NCBI RefSeq assembly: GCF_013283645.1
Contig: NZ_JABEKV010000003.1
Span: 496,001-560,000, forward strand
DNA from: Sinorhizobium psoraleae
GTDB taxonomy: Bacteria > Pseudomonadota > Alphaproteobacteria > Rhizobiales > Rhizobiaceae
DNA: 64,000 nt
Direction: 5' to 3'
The notes under the pieces are model-generated. The model did not search any database. It saw only the letters and a list, made by a program, of their open reading frames with translations, and was not told where the DNA came from. The position numbers and the translations under genes are program-made. Within the stretch, counting starts at the first letter, position 1. Each line of letters begins with the position of its first letter. Below are positions 18,987-27,647 of the stretch, in pieces.

Positions 18987-20018
18987 ATGACACGTATTCT
19001 ACTTACGACATCGACACCTGCCCTTGAACAACTTTTCAAAAAGGCGGCCGGAACCGACGCTGCCGTAAAGCTCGTGGGCGTCGCAAGAAGCGGCAAGGAC
19101 GCAGTGAGGCTAACCGGTGAACATTTGCCGGACATCATCGTAGTGGAACTCCGCGGCGATGACACCGCCGAAACCGTCAGGGAGATAATGATCGCCGTGC
19201 CGACGCCCGTGGTGATGGTGTCATATCAGGACGGTTCGCAATTGGGAGGGATGTCCGCGCGCGCACTCGAGGCGGGCGCGCTCGCGGTTATCCCGGCGCC
19301 GACCGCATCCGGCACGTCTCTCGAGCAAGCGGCTTTCGACAAGTTCCTGTCGACTATCAAGGCCATGGCACAGGTCAAGGTCGTTCGCCAGTGGCGCAAG
19401 AAAACCCGTGGTGATCACCGGGTCAAAGAGGCACCCGAGACCGCGGCTCACACTCGGATCGCGATCGTGGGGATCGCCGCCTCTACCGGCGGACCCGCCG
19501 CGATCCGTTCTATATTGAGGGGTCTCCCCAAGGATTTTCCCGCACCCATTCTCGTCGTGCAGCATATGTCGAATGGCTTCATCGATGGCGTTGCCGCATC
19601 TCTCGATGCGACGGTCGCGCTCAAGGTGAAGGTCGGAGCGAATGGCGAACGACTGAGGCCCGGGACGGTTTACCTTGCTCCGGATGGCCATCAGCTCGGC
19701 GTCTCCGGGAAGTTGCGCCTGCGCGTCGTAGACGAGGATCCCATCCAGGGATTCAAGCCCTCCGGATCATATCTCTTCGGTTCAATTGCTCGCGCTTTCA
19801 ATGGCGAGTCTCTCGCGGTCATCCTGACGGGGATGGGCGATGACGGCACCGAGGGCCTTCGGGCGCTGCGCGTGGCGGGCGGAAAGGTAATTGCTCAGGA
19901 CGAGAAGAGCTCGATCGTCTTCGGAATGCCGAAATCGGCGATTAGTGCCGGCCTCGTCGACTTCGTGCTGCCGGTTGAAGACATAGCCGCGAAGATCACC
20001 GCTCTCGCTACTGCATGA
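18987..20018 (+). CDS. cheB: CheB-type methylesterase with degenerate receiver
   Basis: 343 residues, eight bases after cheA, GAGGACGAGG before the ATG. The C-terminal methylesterase keeps the catalytic Ser (GIAASTGGPAA), His (VVQHM) and Asp (TGMGDDGTEG). The N-terminal receiver is altered: where CheB and WspF have the phospho-Asp followed by a conserved MPxMDG loop, this protein reads DIIVVELRGDD, so the acceptor position is Glu and the loop is lost. It may be permanently active or controlled in another way. It should remove methyl groups from the MCP. Confidence 0.88.
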   Translation: MTRILLTTSTPALEQLFKKAAGTDAAVKLVGVARSGKDAVRLTGEHLPDIIVVELRGDDTAETVREIMIAVPTPVVMVSYQDGSQLGGMSARALEAGALAVIPAPTASGTSLEQAAFDKFLSTIKAMAQVKVVRQWRKKTRGDHRVKEAPETAAHTRIAIVGIAASTGGPAAIRSILRGLPKDFPAPILVVQHMSNGFIDGVAASLDATVALKVKVGANGERLRPGTVYLAPDGHQLGVSGKLRLRVVDEDPIQGFKPSGSYLFGSIARAFNGESLAVILTGMGDDGTEGLRALRVAGGKVIAQDEKSSIVFGMPKSAISAGLVDFVLPVEDIAAKITALATA

Positions 20019-20043
20019 TTCTTTGATTAAGAAATCATGCAGT
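20010..20043 (+). terminator. Palindrome at the end of cheB
   Basis: ACTGCATGATT (20010-20020) and AATCATGCAGT (20033-20043) are perfect inverted repeats around a 12-base loop and overlap the cheB stop. It lies between convergent cheB and tadC and may act as a bidirectional terminator. AT-rich palindromes of this kind are common between rhizobial genes. Confidence 0.5.
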
Positions 20044-20174
20044 GGGCGCCGAACCTCCGCTCAGCGCCGTCGCCGTCGCCACCCCCGATTCCTGCGTTGG
20101 AGCGATTCCGGATCGCGAAGGGCAACAGCAGGGAGTGCCTTTCGCGCCCGCCCGCCCGCATCATTCATCGCCCC

Positions 20175-21143
20175 CTACATGCTCATGATTTGGATGGCGG
20201 CCGGCGTGATGATGACCGCGAAGAGCACAGGCAGGAAGAAGATGATCATCGGCACGGTAAGCTTCGGCGGAAGAGCGGCTGCCCGTTTTTCCGCCTCGCT
20301 CATGCGCATGTCACGGTTCTCTTGTGCCATCACGCGGAGCGCTTGACCGAGGGGCGTGCCGTATTTTTCTGCCTGGATAAGGCTGGTCACGACGGCGCGC
20401 ACACCCTCAACGCCGGTTCTCTGCCCCAGATTCTCGAAGGCCTGCCGTCGGTCCTGCAGGTAGGACAGCTCCGCAGTGGTGAGTAGGACTTCCTCCGCGA
20501 TCTCCGGCGACTGCGCGCCGATCTCCTCGCCCACTTTCCGAAAGGCGCTTTCGATGCCCATGCCGGATTCGACGGTGATCAACAGGAGGTCCAGCGCCTC
20601 CGGCCATGATCGACTGATCGCCTGCTGCCGCTTGGTGGTTCTGTTCCTGATGAAGATCGCAGGGGCGAAGTAACCGAACGATCCGATTCCGGCAGCCATC
20701 GCCACAACCAGTATCAACGGCGCCTCCGGCCGGATGATGAAGAGGAGATAGAGCAGAGCGGCAATGAACATCACCACCGGCGCAATCAACCGCACGGCAA
20801 GGAAGGTCGTCACCGGAGCATGACCGCGATAGCCTGCCATACTCAATCTGCGGACGATTTCGCCATCCTCCGCCTGCTTGGCAAGATTGAAACGGTCGAC
20901 TATCGCCTGAAAGAGGCGCTTGGGTTCTGCGCGCAGCGAAACCTTGCTCTGCCCGGCCTCCAATCGCGCCCGCTCGCGCTGGCGGATACGTTCGCGCTCG
21001 CCTTCCACCCTTCTCATTCGATCGGCCAGGGTGTTGCGAAAGACATAGGGCCAGGAAACGACGATGACCGCGGAAAAGGCGGAAAGGCCGGCCATCAAGA
21101 CGGACAACTGCTCCGGGTCGGGGATATAGACAACGAGGCTCAT
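20175..21143 (-). CDS. tadC: Tad inner-membrane protein TadC/CpaH
   Basis: 322 residues from MSLVVYIPDPEQ. A first membrane helix near 16-36, a basic cytoplasmic stretch, then the T2SF/GspF domain with helices near 125-165 and a C-terminal helix (IIFFLPVLFAVIITPAAIQIM). The segment SWPEALDLLLITVESGMGIE is typical of TadC. It starts nine bases after tadB and forms the inner-membrane platform with it. It is the last gene of the minus-strand Tad operon. Confidence 0.9.
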   Translation of the reverse strand: MSLVVYIPDPEQLSVLMAGLSAFSAVIVVSWPYVFRNTLADRMRRVEGERERIRQRERARLEAGQSKVSLRAEPKRLFQAIVDRFNLAKQAEDGEIVRRLSMAGYRGHAPVTTFLAVRLIAPVVMFIAALLYLLFIIRPEAPLILVVAMAAGIGSFGYFAPAIFIRNRTTKRQQAISRSWPEALDLLLITVESGMGIESAFRKVGEEIGAQSPEIAEEVLLTTAELSYLQDRRQAFENLGQRTGVEGVRAVVTSLIQAEKYGTPLGQALRVMAQENRDMRMSEAEKRAAALPPKLTVPMIIFFLPVLFAVIITPAAIQIMSM

Positions 21144-21151
21144 GTCGGTTC

Positions 21152-22153
21152 TCAGAAGTCGAAGTTGATCATTCTGCGCATGACGAGAATGCCGATGCCC
21201 ATCCAAAGTCCACAGCCGACAAGCACGAGCTTTCCGGTCAGCGTCGTGACTAAAAGCATCATGTAGTCCGGGCTGGTCAGATACACGGCACCGGCGACGA
21301 AAAACGGCAGAACACCGATGATGCCGGCGGAGGATTTTGCTTCGGCGCTCATCGCTTTGATCTTGCTTTTCATTTTCTTGCGCTCCCGCAGCACCTTCGA
21401 AAGATTGCCGAGTGCCTCGGAAAGGCTGCCGCCGGTGCGGCTTTGAATGGCGATTACGATGGCGAAGAAATTTGCTTCCGGTAGCGGCATGCGTTCACAC
21501 ATACGCTCCACGGCCTCGTCAACGGGGATGCCCAGCGTCTGGTCCTGCGCGATGGAGACGAACTCGCTTTTGACCGGTTCCTGCGCTTCTGCCGCAATCA
21601 CCCTCAGGCAATCGCCCATTGGCAGGCCCGCCTTGAGTCCTCGGACGATGACATCGACCGCATTCGGGAACTCGGCAGCGAAGCGGGCGAACCGCGATTT
21701 GCGCTTCTTGCTCACATACGCATGCGGCAGCAGCAAGCCGCCGGCGATGGCGAAGCCGACCGCTACCAACGGCCCAAGGCCCAGCGGAACCATTATGCTC
21801 CAGGTCGTAAGGGCGACACCGGCGCAAGCGAGGAAATAGGTTCTGGTCGACCAGTGGAGGCCGGCCTGGCGGATCCTGCCGGCGAGCGACGGCTTGCGGC
21901 TCCTGCGCGCATTCGCCTTGTGCTTCGCGTCGATTTCGCGCAGCGTCTTTTCGACCGACCGTCGGCGATCCCGGCCATCCTCTTCCGCCCGTTCGCTCTG
22001 CTTGCGCTCCGCCACGGCCGCGATGCGCTCGAACCTTTGGCGATAGACGCTTGCCTTGACCACTCGCGGATAGAAGACGGCTATCATCACGCCGCCGATG
22101 CTGGTGGAAGCCAAGAGAAAGACAAACGCGGGAAACAGCAGGGAAGTCAGCAT
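21152..22153 (-). CDS. tadB: Tad inner-membrane protein TadB/CpaG
   Basis: 333 residues. Membrane helix at the N-terminus, a basic cytoplasmic segment, paired helices near 110-150, then the T2SF domain with FPNAVDVIVRGLKAGLPMGD and RTGGSLSEALGNLS, and a final pair of helices. It starts four bases after the tadA stop and is partner to TadC. Confidence 0.92.
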   Translation of the reverse strand: MLTSLLFPAFVFLLASTSIGGVMIAVFYPRVVKASVYRQRFERIAAVAERKQSERAEEDGRDRRRSVEKTLREIDAKHKANARRSRKPSLAGRIRQAGLHWSTRTYFLACAGVALTTWSIMVPLGLGPLVAVGFAIAGGLLLPHAYVSKKRKSRFARFAAEFPNAVDVIVRGLKAGLPMGDCLRVIAAEAQEPVKSEFVSIAQDQTLGIPVDEAVERMCERMPLPEANFFAIVIAIQSRTGGSLSEALGNLSKVLRERKKMKSKIKAMSAEAKSSAGIIGVLPFFVAGAVYLTSPDYMMLLVTTLTGKLVLVGCGLWMGIGILVMRRMINFDF

Positions 22154-22156
22154 CTC

Positions 22157-23587
22157 TTACGCAGCCACCTTCATTTCCGCAGCATCGAGTGCGGCGGCAA
22201 GCCGCGCCTCTTCGCCATAGTAACGGGCGCGGTCCCAGAATGCCGGGCGACCGATGCCCGTCGAACGATGTCGTCCGATGAGATTGCCCTTCTCGTCCTC
22301 ACCCTGAATGTCGTAAACGAAGAGGTCCTGGGTCGTAACCACATCGCCCTCCATACCGAGTACTTCGGTGATGTGCGTGATCCGGCGAGAGCCGTCGCGA
22401 AGACGTGCAGCCTGCACGATCACGTCGACCGACGAGACGAGCATCTCCCGAATTGCCTTGGCCGGCAGCGAATGCCCGCCCATGGTGATCATTGCCTCGA
22501 TGCGCGAGATCGCTTCGCGCGGCGAGTTGGCATGGAGCGTGCCCATCGAGCCATCATGGCCGGTGTTCATCGCCTGCAGCAGGTCGAAGGCCTCCGGCCC
22601 GCGCACTTCGCCGACGATGATCCTTTCAGGCCGCATGCGCAGGCAGTTCTTGACGAGTGCGCGCATGGTGATTTCACCCTGTCCTTCGATGTTAGGCGGG
22701 CGCGTCTCGAGCCGCACGACGTGCGGTTGCTGCAATTGTAGCTCGGCCGCGTCTTCGCAGGTGATGATGCGTTCGCCGGGGTCGATGTAGCCGGTGAGGC
22801 AGTTCAGAAGCGTTGTCTTGCCGGAGCCGGTGCCGCCGGATATGAGCACGTTGCAGCGGACGCGGCCGATGATCTTCAGGATCTCGGCACCTTCCGGCGA
22901 GATCGAGCCGAAGCGCACCAATTGGTCGAGCTTCAGCTTCTCTTTCTTGAACTTGCGGATCGTCAGCGACGGGCCGTCGATGGCGAGCGGGGGCGCGATG
23001 ACGTTGACGCGCGAGCCATCTGCGAGACGCGCGTCGCAGATCGGGCTCGATTCATCCACGCGCCGGCCGACCTGGCTGACGATGCGCTGGCAGATGTTGA
23101 GGAGCTGTTCGTTGTCGCGGAAGCGGACACCGGTTTCCTGCACCTTGCCGCCGACCTCAATAAAGACGTGGCTCGCGCCATTCACCATGATATCGGCGAT
23201 GTCGTCGCGTGCGAGCAGGGGTTCCAGCGGGCCGTAGCCCAGAATGTCGTTGCAGATGTCACTGAGCAGCTCGTTCTGCTCGGCCAAGGAAATCCCGGCC
23301 TTCTTGGCCGCAACGATGTCGTTGATGATCGCGCCGATTTCGTTGCGCGCCTGCTCGCCTTCCATGTTGGAGAGTGCGGCGACGTCGATGGTGGCGATCA
23401 GTGCGCTAAAGATTTCTTTTTTCAGGCTGTAATATTGCTCGGCCTTTTCGGCCTTGGCAGCTGCGGAATGGACGACCGGCTTCGGAACTTGGATCGGCGC
23501 CGCCCCAGCTTGTGGTTCGCGCGCGGTCTCTGCCTCGACGGCCGTTTCATCGACCTTTTCCCCCGAGCATGATTTCTTACCGAACAT
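22157..23587 (-). CDS. tadA: Tad pilus secretion ATPase TadA/CpaF
   Basis: 476 residues from MFGKKSCSGEKV. The Walker A is GGTGSGKTT (about 251-259); the Asp box, Walker B-like RIIVGEVRG and His box (TGHDGSMGTLHAN) follow. It powers pilus assembly and retraction. An N-terminal ~55-residue Pro/Ala-rich lead precedes the N-domain. A longer frame begins at 23641 but covers the hairpin after pilA, so 23587 is preferred. Confidence 0.93.
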   Translation of the reverse strand: MFGKKSCSGEKVDETAVEAETAREPQAGAAPIQVPKPVVHSAAAKAEKAEQYYSLKKEIFSALIATIDVAALSNMEGEQARNEIGAIINDIVAAKKAGISLAEQNELLSDICNDILGYGPLEPLLARDDIADIMVNGASHVFIEVGGKVQETGVRFRDNEQLLNICQRIVSQVGRRVDESSPICDARLADGSRVNVIAPPLAIDGPSLTIRKFKKEKLKLDQLVRFGSISPEGAEILKIIGRVRCNVLISGGTGSGKTTLLNCLTGYIDPGERIITCEDAAELQLQQPHVVRLETRPPNIEGQGEITMRALVKNCLRMRPERIIVGEVRGPEAFDLLQAMNTGHDGSMGTLHANSPREAISRIEAMITMGGHSLPAKAIREMLVSSVDVIVQAARLRDGSRRITHITEVLGMEGDVVTTQDLFVYDIQGEDEKGNLIGRHRSTGIGRPAFWDRARYYGEEARLAAALDAAEMKVAA

Positions 23588-23614
23588 AGCACCATGCCTT
23601 GAGCGTTGGGGGGA

Positions 23615-23642
23615 GATGGCGGAGGCGCGTGTCTCCGCCATC
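23615..23642 (-). terminator. Hairpin between pilA and tadA
   Basis: GATGGCGGAG (23615-23624) and CTCCGCCATC (23633-23642) form a perfect 10-bp stem with an 8-base loop in the 80-base pilA-tadA gap. It probably attenuates transcription or protects the pilA message so that pilin is made in excess over the machinery. Confidence 0.6.
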
Positions 23643-23667
23643 CTCTTAGATAAGCTGCTCTCGCCGA

Positions 23668-23829
23668 TTACAGCTTGCCCGAGATGGTCGTGAACATGGT
23701 ATCGATCTTTCCGCCAAGGGTCGTCGCACCAGTGATGAGAGCAACTGCGATCAAACCGGCGATCAAGCTGTATTCGATGGCGGTCGCTCCGGACTCGTTG
23801 CGGAAAAGGCGAGTGACAAGATTCTTCAT
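23668..23829 (-). CDS. pilA: Flp/PilA type IVb prepilin
   Basis: 53 residues. The leader MKNLVTRLFRNESG ends at the prepilin cleavage site, followed by ATAIEYSLIAGLIAVALI with the Glu and Tyr at mature positions 5 and 6 that define Flp pilins. AAGGAT stands just before the ATG. It is the main pilus subunit, cut by CpaA and polymerised by TadA/B/C. Its promoter region contains the operator pair at 23956-24013. Confidence 0.93.
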   Translation of the reverse strand: MKNLVTRLFRNESGATAIEYSLIAGLIAVALITGATTLGGKIDTMFTTISGKL

Positions 23830-23955
23830 GTGTGGATCCTTCAAGTGGGTTGAGGTTGCGCCGACGCCACGTTCGGCATCACAGGCCGGGCCGGGTTCTG
23901 CCTCGTTCCCCGCTTGCTGTGTGGCACACATATAGACTTTGTTAACCCTCATGAT

Positions 23956-24013
23956 CCATTCAGCCTGATGGCCGATGGGAGTCCGCAAGCGGCTCGGCCG
24001 GTTGGCCTAGTCC
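23956..24013. promoter_or_regulatory. Operator pair in the divergent pilA promoter
   Basis: CCATTCAGCCTGATGGCC (23956-23973) and GGTTGGCCTAGTCC (24000-24013) recur with the same 44-base spacing at 2344-2401 and, in part, at 28224-28285. Each contains half or all of a GGCC-AATT-GGCC-like palindrome. They lie between pilA (minus) and the gene at 24116 (plus), so one factor could control both. Confidence 0.6.
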
Positions 24014-24115
24014 AATCGTCGGCGTTGCACTACTTCCATGCTTTGCCAGACTTATTGGAACGGATGGCACATCCATCCGTTGAGATATCGCGAGTAACCA
24101 GTGGGAGTGATTGCA

Positions 24116-24667
24116 ATGCGCACCGGTGCCGGATGGCTTGTTCTAGCGGTCGCGATATGGGCTAACCTCGGAGCGGCGCAGGCAGCGGAGAATCTCCCCC
24201 CAGCAGCCATCACATTGCAGCCAACCCGCCAGACCGAGGGCGTCATCAGGGTGGTCGTCGATTTCGCGCGAACGCTCCTGCTCGCGCGGCCCGCGAGCAC
24301 GCTCATTATCGGCAATCCGGCCATCGCACAGGCGACTCTCAGCGACGACAGGACGGTCATTCTGACCGGCAGGACGCCTGGTTCGACAAACCTCATCGTC
24401 ATCGGCACGGACGGCGCGGAGGTGTCCAACGTCATCCTTGACGTAGTGGCTGCAGGCGGTCGCCTGGTCACCGTCGACGAGGGCACGGGCAAGACAACAT
24501 ATAGTTGTACGGACCGCTGCGATCCGGTTCAATCCGGCGAAGCAGCCATTCCGCAAACTGAGAACACTGCGCCGCTGCCCGGTGAAGACGCCAATTCTAC
24601 AGGCAATGAACGATCACCCGATTGGAATGCGCCGCGAAAGCTGAAGGTGGAAAGGACTCTGCGATAA
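24116..24667 (+). CDS. Stand-alone pilus-formation N-domain protein (CpaC N-terminus-like)
   Basis: 183 residues. A signal peptide ends near AQAAENL; the mature part is a T2SS/T3SS pilus N-domain: VDFARTLLLARPASTLIIGNPAIAQ is followed by DDRTVILTGRTPGSTNLIVI. The same fold begins secretin CpaC, but here no secretin part follows; the tail is polar and unstructured with two Cys. It is likely periplasmic and may cap or recruit the secretin. GGGAGTG lies before the ATG. Its 3' end overlaps the convergent tadE by 54 bases. Confidence 0.75.
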   Translation: MRTGAGWLVLAVAIWANLGAAQAAENLPPAAITLQPTRQTEGVIRVVVDFARTLLLARPASTLIIGNPAIAQATLSDDRTVILTGRTPGSTNLIVIGTDGAEVSNVILDVVAAGGRLVTVDEGTGKTTYSCTDRCDPVQSGEAAIPQTENTAPLPGEDANSTGNERSPDWNAPRKLKVERTLR

Positions 24668-25036
24668 TCCCGGCAGCACGAAGGTGAAGGGATACCGAAT
24701 CGATAGAACGCGAAAATCGATCCCATCCACCGATTCCTTGCCGGTGACGATCTGAAGCAGCGCCGGATCACCGCCTTGGAAACTCTCTCGCACCGCGCTC
24801 TCCAGCTTCTGCTGCGCCTCGCCGTCGGGCGCATCGCGGGCGACTTGGCCAATCAAGACCTTCCGTGCCGCGAAATCGGCGGCATATGAGAGATCATTGC
24901 GTACGTAAAAGGCACGGCCGAACTCGATAACACCTAGCATGAGCAGCAGCAAGGGGAGACAGACCAGCGCAAACTCCACCGCAGCCGCGCCCGACTGGCT
25001 GCGCCCTAGAAATCGAATGCCGCGCTGCAGCTTCAT
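24614..25036 (-). CDS. tadE: TadE-type minor pseudopilin
   Basis: 140 residues from MKLQRGIRFLG. The prepilin-like segment SQSGAAAVEFALVCLPLLLLM places Glu at the expected position after the cleaved Gly, and FGRAFYVRNDLSYAADFAAR follows as in TadE. It is a minor pilus component processed by CpaA. The start overlaps the stop of the cpaE-tadE fusion by four bases (ATGA). The frame to 25177 upstream overlaps the fusion gene and is not used. Confidence 0.85.
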   Translation of the reverse strand: MKLQRGIRFLGRSQSGAAAVEFALVCLPLLLLMLGVIEFGRAFYVRNDLSYAADFAARKVLIGQVARDAPDGEAQQKLESAVRESFQGGDPALLQIVTGKESVDGIDFRVLSIRYPFTFVLPGLSQSPFHLQLSRRIPIG

Positions 25037-26787
25037 CGGACTTCCACTTGGATCGAAGAATTGAGATCGAAATCCGGGAGCACCTCCGGCGCAGACATCG
25101 GCCGGTAGAGGGTTGCTGCATCCAGGCGATAAAAGATGAGCTCCGGCGCTGAGTTCGCGCAGGGTGTCTTCCCGCATTCCGGCGCCGCCTCCGGTTTGAC
25201 ATCGGCATTTTCCGGGCAGGCGCAGTAGCGCGTCACCGCCGCAACGGTGGTATTGGCCAGGTTTGCGCTCTTGGCGAGCGTGGACTGCATCACCTTGTAG
25301 ACCTGTGTCGCCCCGGGATCGGCCATGGCGGCCTGCGCGCCTGCGCGAAGGGCATGGTCAAGCGTCATCCGTTCGTAGATAGCAAAACCGAGATCCGCCA
25401 TCGCCACAAGAGCAAGGGCGAGCACCGGAGCGATCAGCGCAAATTCGACCGCTGAGGCGCCCGTCTCGGACGCTTTAAACTCACCCACTTTCTTGCGCAG
25501 TGCTGAGGAGGCCTTCGGCTTTGTCGGCTTTGTGCGCTTGAAGACGTTCCGCAGCAACGCCTTGAGACCCTTCTGGTGCGTACGTCTCTCCCTCGTCCCG
25601 CCAACGCGCCACGCCAGGGCAACAATCGCACGGCCCGCTTCGGAAGTTGGTGCCCGCTCGATGACGAGCTTGCCATTGTTCGCCGCGGCGCCGAACAGGT
25701 GCGGGTTGAAGGCAATGGAAACGCTCTCCTGCAGACCGACCGCAGCGACGAAGTCCTTCGGCTTGATTTCCGGAAGCTTGGCCGTGCCGAGCTTGTTCAA
25801 CACAAGCCTCGGCGGCGGATCGTTCGGCCGCGCCTTCTTCAGGAAGTCGATAAGGTTCTTGGCATTGCGCATGCTGGCAAGATCAGGCGTTGCGGTGATG
25901 ACGATTTCATCCGCCTCAAGCAGGATCTTCCGCGTCCACTGCGTCCAGATGTGCGGCACGTCCAAGACGATGTGCCATGAGCTCGAACGCGCAACCTCGA
26001 GCAGATGATCGACGTTGTCTTCCCGCAGGCTGAAGAACTTGTTGAAGTCCGTGGTCGCCGGAAGCAGGTGCAGACGATCCGTGTAGGTCACTGCCAGACG
26101 CCGCAAAAGCACGTCGTCGAGGCGATCCGGACTTTCGAGTACATCCAACATCCCGTTCGCGACTTCGATATCGAAATTGAGACCGAGTGTTCCGGACTGA
26201 AGGTCGAGATCTGCGAGGAGTACATCGGCATCCACGCGGTTGGACATGGCATAGGCCACGTTATGCGCAAGCGTCGAGGATCCGGTCCCTCCCTTGGCGC
26301 CGACGAAGGCGACGATCCGGCCCAGCTTTTCCTCCGTGGAGCTGCGAAAGCAGCGGTGTACGGCAGCGACGAAATCCATCGGCTCGAACGGCATTACGAG
26401 GTAGTCACTCACGCCGGCGTCCAGAAGCTTCTTATACAGACTGACATCGTTGGAGCGGCCGATGACGATGACCTTGGTACCGGTAACGCACTCCACTGCC
26501 AGGGCTTCCAGCGCCGCCATCAGCCGGACCTCATCGTCGTCATTTTCCACGACGACGAGGTTCGGCGAGGTGATGCCCCCATAAAGAGCTGTCGCTTCCC
26601 TTATTCCACCCGACTTGATCGTCACCGTGGCGCGCGCCATACGACGGTCGATCGCCGCCGTACGGATCGCCTCCGTCACTTCCTCCGATCGACAGAAGGT
26701 GGCGACCTCCACTTTCGGGATGGGCAAAAGCGGTGGAGCATCCACTATCTGCGACATTTCCTGGATTTGCTTGCCGAGTTGGTTCAT
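25033..26787 (-). CDS. cpaE: CpaE/TadZ ATPase fused to a TadE/TadG-like pseudopilin
   Basis: 584 residues. Residues about 1-145 form an atypical receiver-like domain (KVIVIGRSNDVSLYKKLLDAG). Residues about 155-395 form the ParA/MinD-like ATPase with a Walker A VGAKGGTGSST (162-172) and LLADLDLQSG. After a basic linker a complete pseudopilin follows: ETGASAVEFALIAPVLALAL (441-460) and a periplasmic tail with four Cys to residue 584. TadZ normally localises the machine in the cytoplasm and ends near residue 400-500, so this fusion would tether it to, or be cut from, a membrane pseudopilin. No stop or frame change is seen at the joint. Confidence 0.85.
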   Translation of the reverse strand: MNQLGKQIQEMSQIVDAPPLLPIPKVEVATFCRSEEVTEAIRTAAIDRRMARATVTIKSGGIREATALYGGITSPNLVVVENDDDEVRLMAALEALAVECVTGTKVIVIGRSNDVSLYKKLLDAGVSDYLVMPFEPMDFVAAVHRCFRSSTEEKLGRIVAFVGAKGGTGSSTLAHNVAYAMSNRVDADVLLADLDLQSGTLGLNFDIEVANGMLDVLESPDRLDDVLLRRLAVTYTDRLHLLPATTDFNKFFSLREDNVDHLLEVARSSSWHIVLDVPHIWTQWTRKILLEADEIVITATPDLASMRNAKNLIDFLKKARPNDPPPRLVLNKLGTAKLPEIKPKDFVAAVGLQESVSIAFNPHLFGAAANNGKLVIERAPTSEAGRAIVALAWRVGGTRERRTHQKGLKALLRNVFKRTKPTKPKASSALRKKVGEFKASETGASAVEFALIAPVLALALVAMADLGFAIYERMTLDHALRAGAQAAMADPGATQVYKVMQSTLAKSANLANTTVAAVTRYCACPENADVKPEAAPECGKTPCANSAPELIFYRLDAATLYRPMSAPEVLPDFDLNSSIQVEVR

Positions 26788-26813
26788 TTGTCCGAGACTT
26801 TCATGAAAACCGA

Positions 26814-27605
26814 TCAACTGCCGTTGGAGCGGGAGGGGACTTCGACCATCGACACGCGCCCGCCGCTGATGATGCGCACCACGCCCGGTCGCTTTTCTTC
26901 CGTTTCGACGGCGGGCCTTTCGTGATTGTCGGCCACTGCGCGCAGGGCCAGCGAAACCGTGCCGGAGGCTTCCGCAGCCGCAATGGTTGCGATCTGTTCC
27001 GGATCCGCTTCGAGCGTTGCGGTTTTCCCGATCACCGAAGTGCCGTCGGCGGCTTCCGAAATGGTCTGATCGACCGCGAGCACGCGGATGTTTGAAAGGA
27101 TCGCTCGGCTGATTACCTTTCCGTCCTTGCCGGAGGAGTCCGCCCGGGCGACCGTGTGGATAACGTCGACATGGTCGTCGGGCAGGATGAAACCGCCGGC
27201 CGTGCTCTCCGCCGTCACGCGAACGGCGATCGCCCGTTTCCCAGAAGGCAGCATGCTCGACAGAAAACCGGAGCCGCGCTGCGCGAGTTTGTCTTCGCGA
27301 ATGGGTTCTCCCGGCACGAAGTCGCTCAAGGCGAGCGAACCCTTGAGCGCCGTTATCGCGTCCGGCCTTGAACTGCGGCTGATGAAGACGGGAGCGATAT
27401 CCCCCTCCCACGGTTGCCAGCGCATCTGGCCCTCGTCGAGCGTCGCACCGCGTTTGAGTTCCGCGGACGCGACCAGCACCTCATTCGAGGGAGCCTCTTC
27501 AGCGGTTATGACCTCTACCTCCGGGTGAACGGACGCGCCCAGCGCCAGCCAGGAGGCAGCCCCGCCGGATGCGAGGGCAAGAAGGAGAATGGCGAAGCGG
27601 ATCAT
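26814..27605 (-). CDS. cpaB: Tad pilus assembly protein CpaB/RcpC
   Basis: 263 residues from MIRFAILLLALA. A signal anchor is followed by a SAF domain (VLVASAELKRGATLDEGQM) and an RcpC domain (AIAVRVTAESTAGGFILPDDHVDV is the diagnostic stretch). It is a periplasmic partner of the secretin. It lies 42 bases after cpaA and 26 before cpaE on the minus strand. Confidence 0.9.
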   Translation of the reverse strand: MIRFAILLLALASGGAASWLALGASVHPEVEVITAEEAPSNEVLVASAELKRGATLDEGQMRWQPWEGDIAPVFISRSSRPDAITALKGSLALSDFVPGEPIREDKLAQRGSGFLSSMLPSGKRAIAVRVTAESTAGGFILPDDHVDVIHTVARADSSGKDGKVISRAILSNIRVLAVDQTISEAADGTSVIGKTATLEADPEQIATIAAAEASGTVSLALRAVADNHERPAVETEEKRPGVVRIISGGRVSMVEVPSRSNGS

Positions 27606-27647
27606 GGCCAAACCTTTTCAACGAGCAACGGAAGATTGGTAGCGCCC

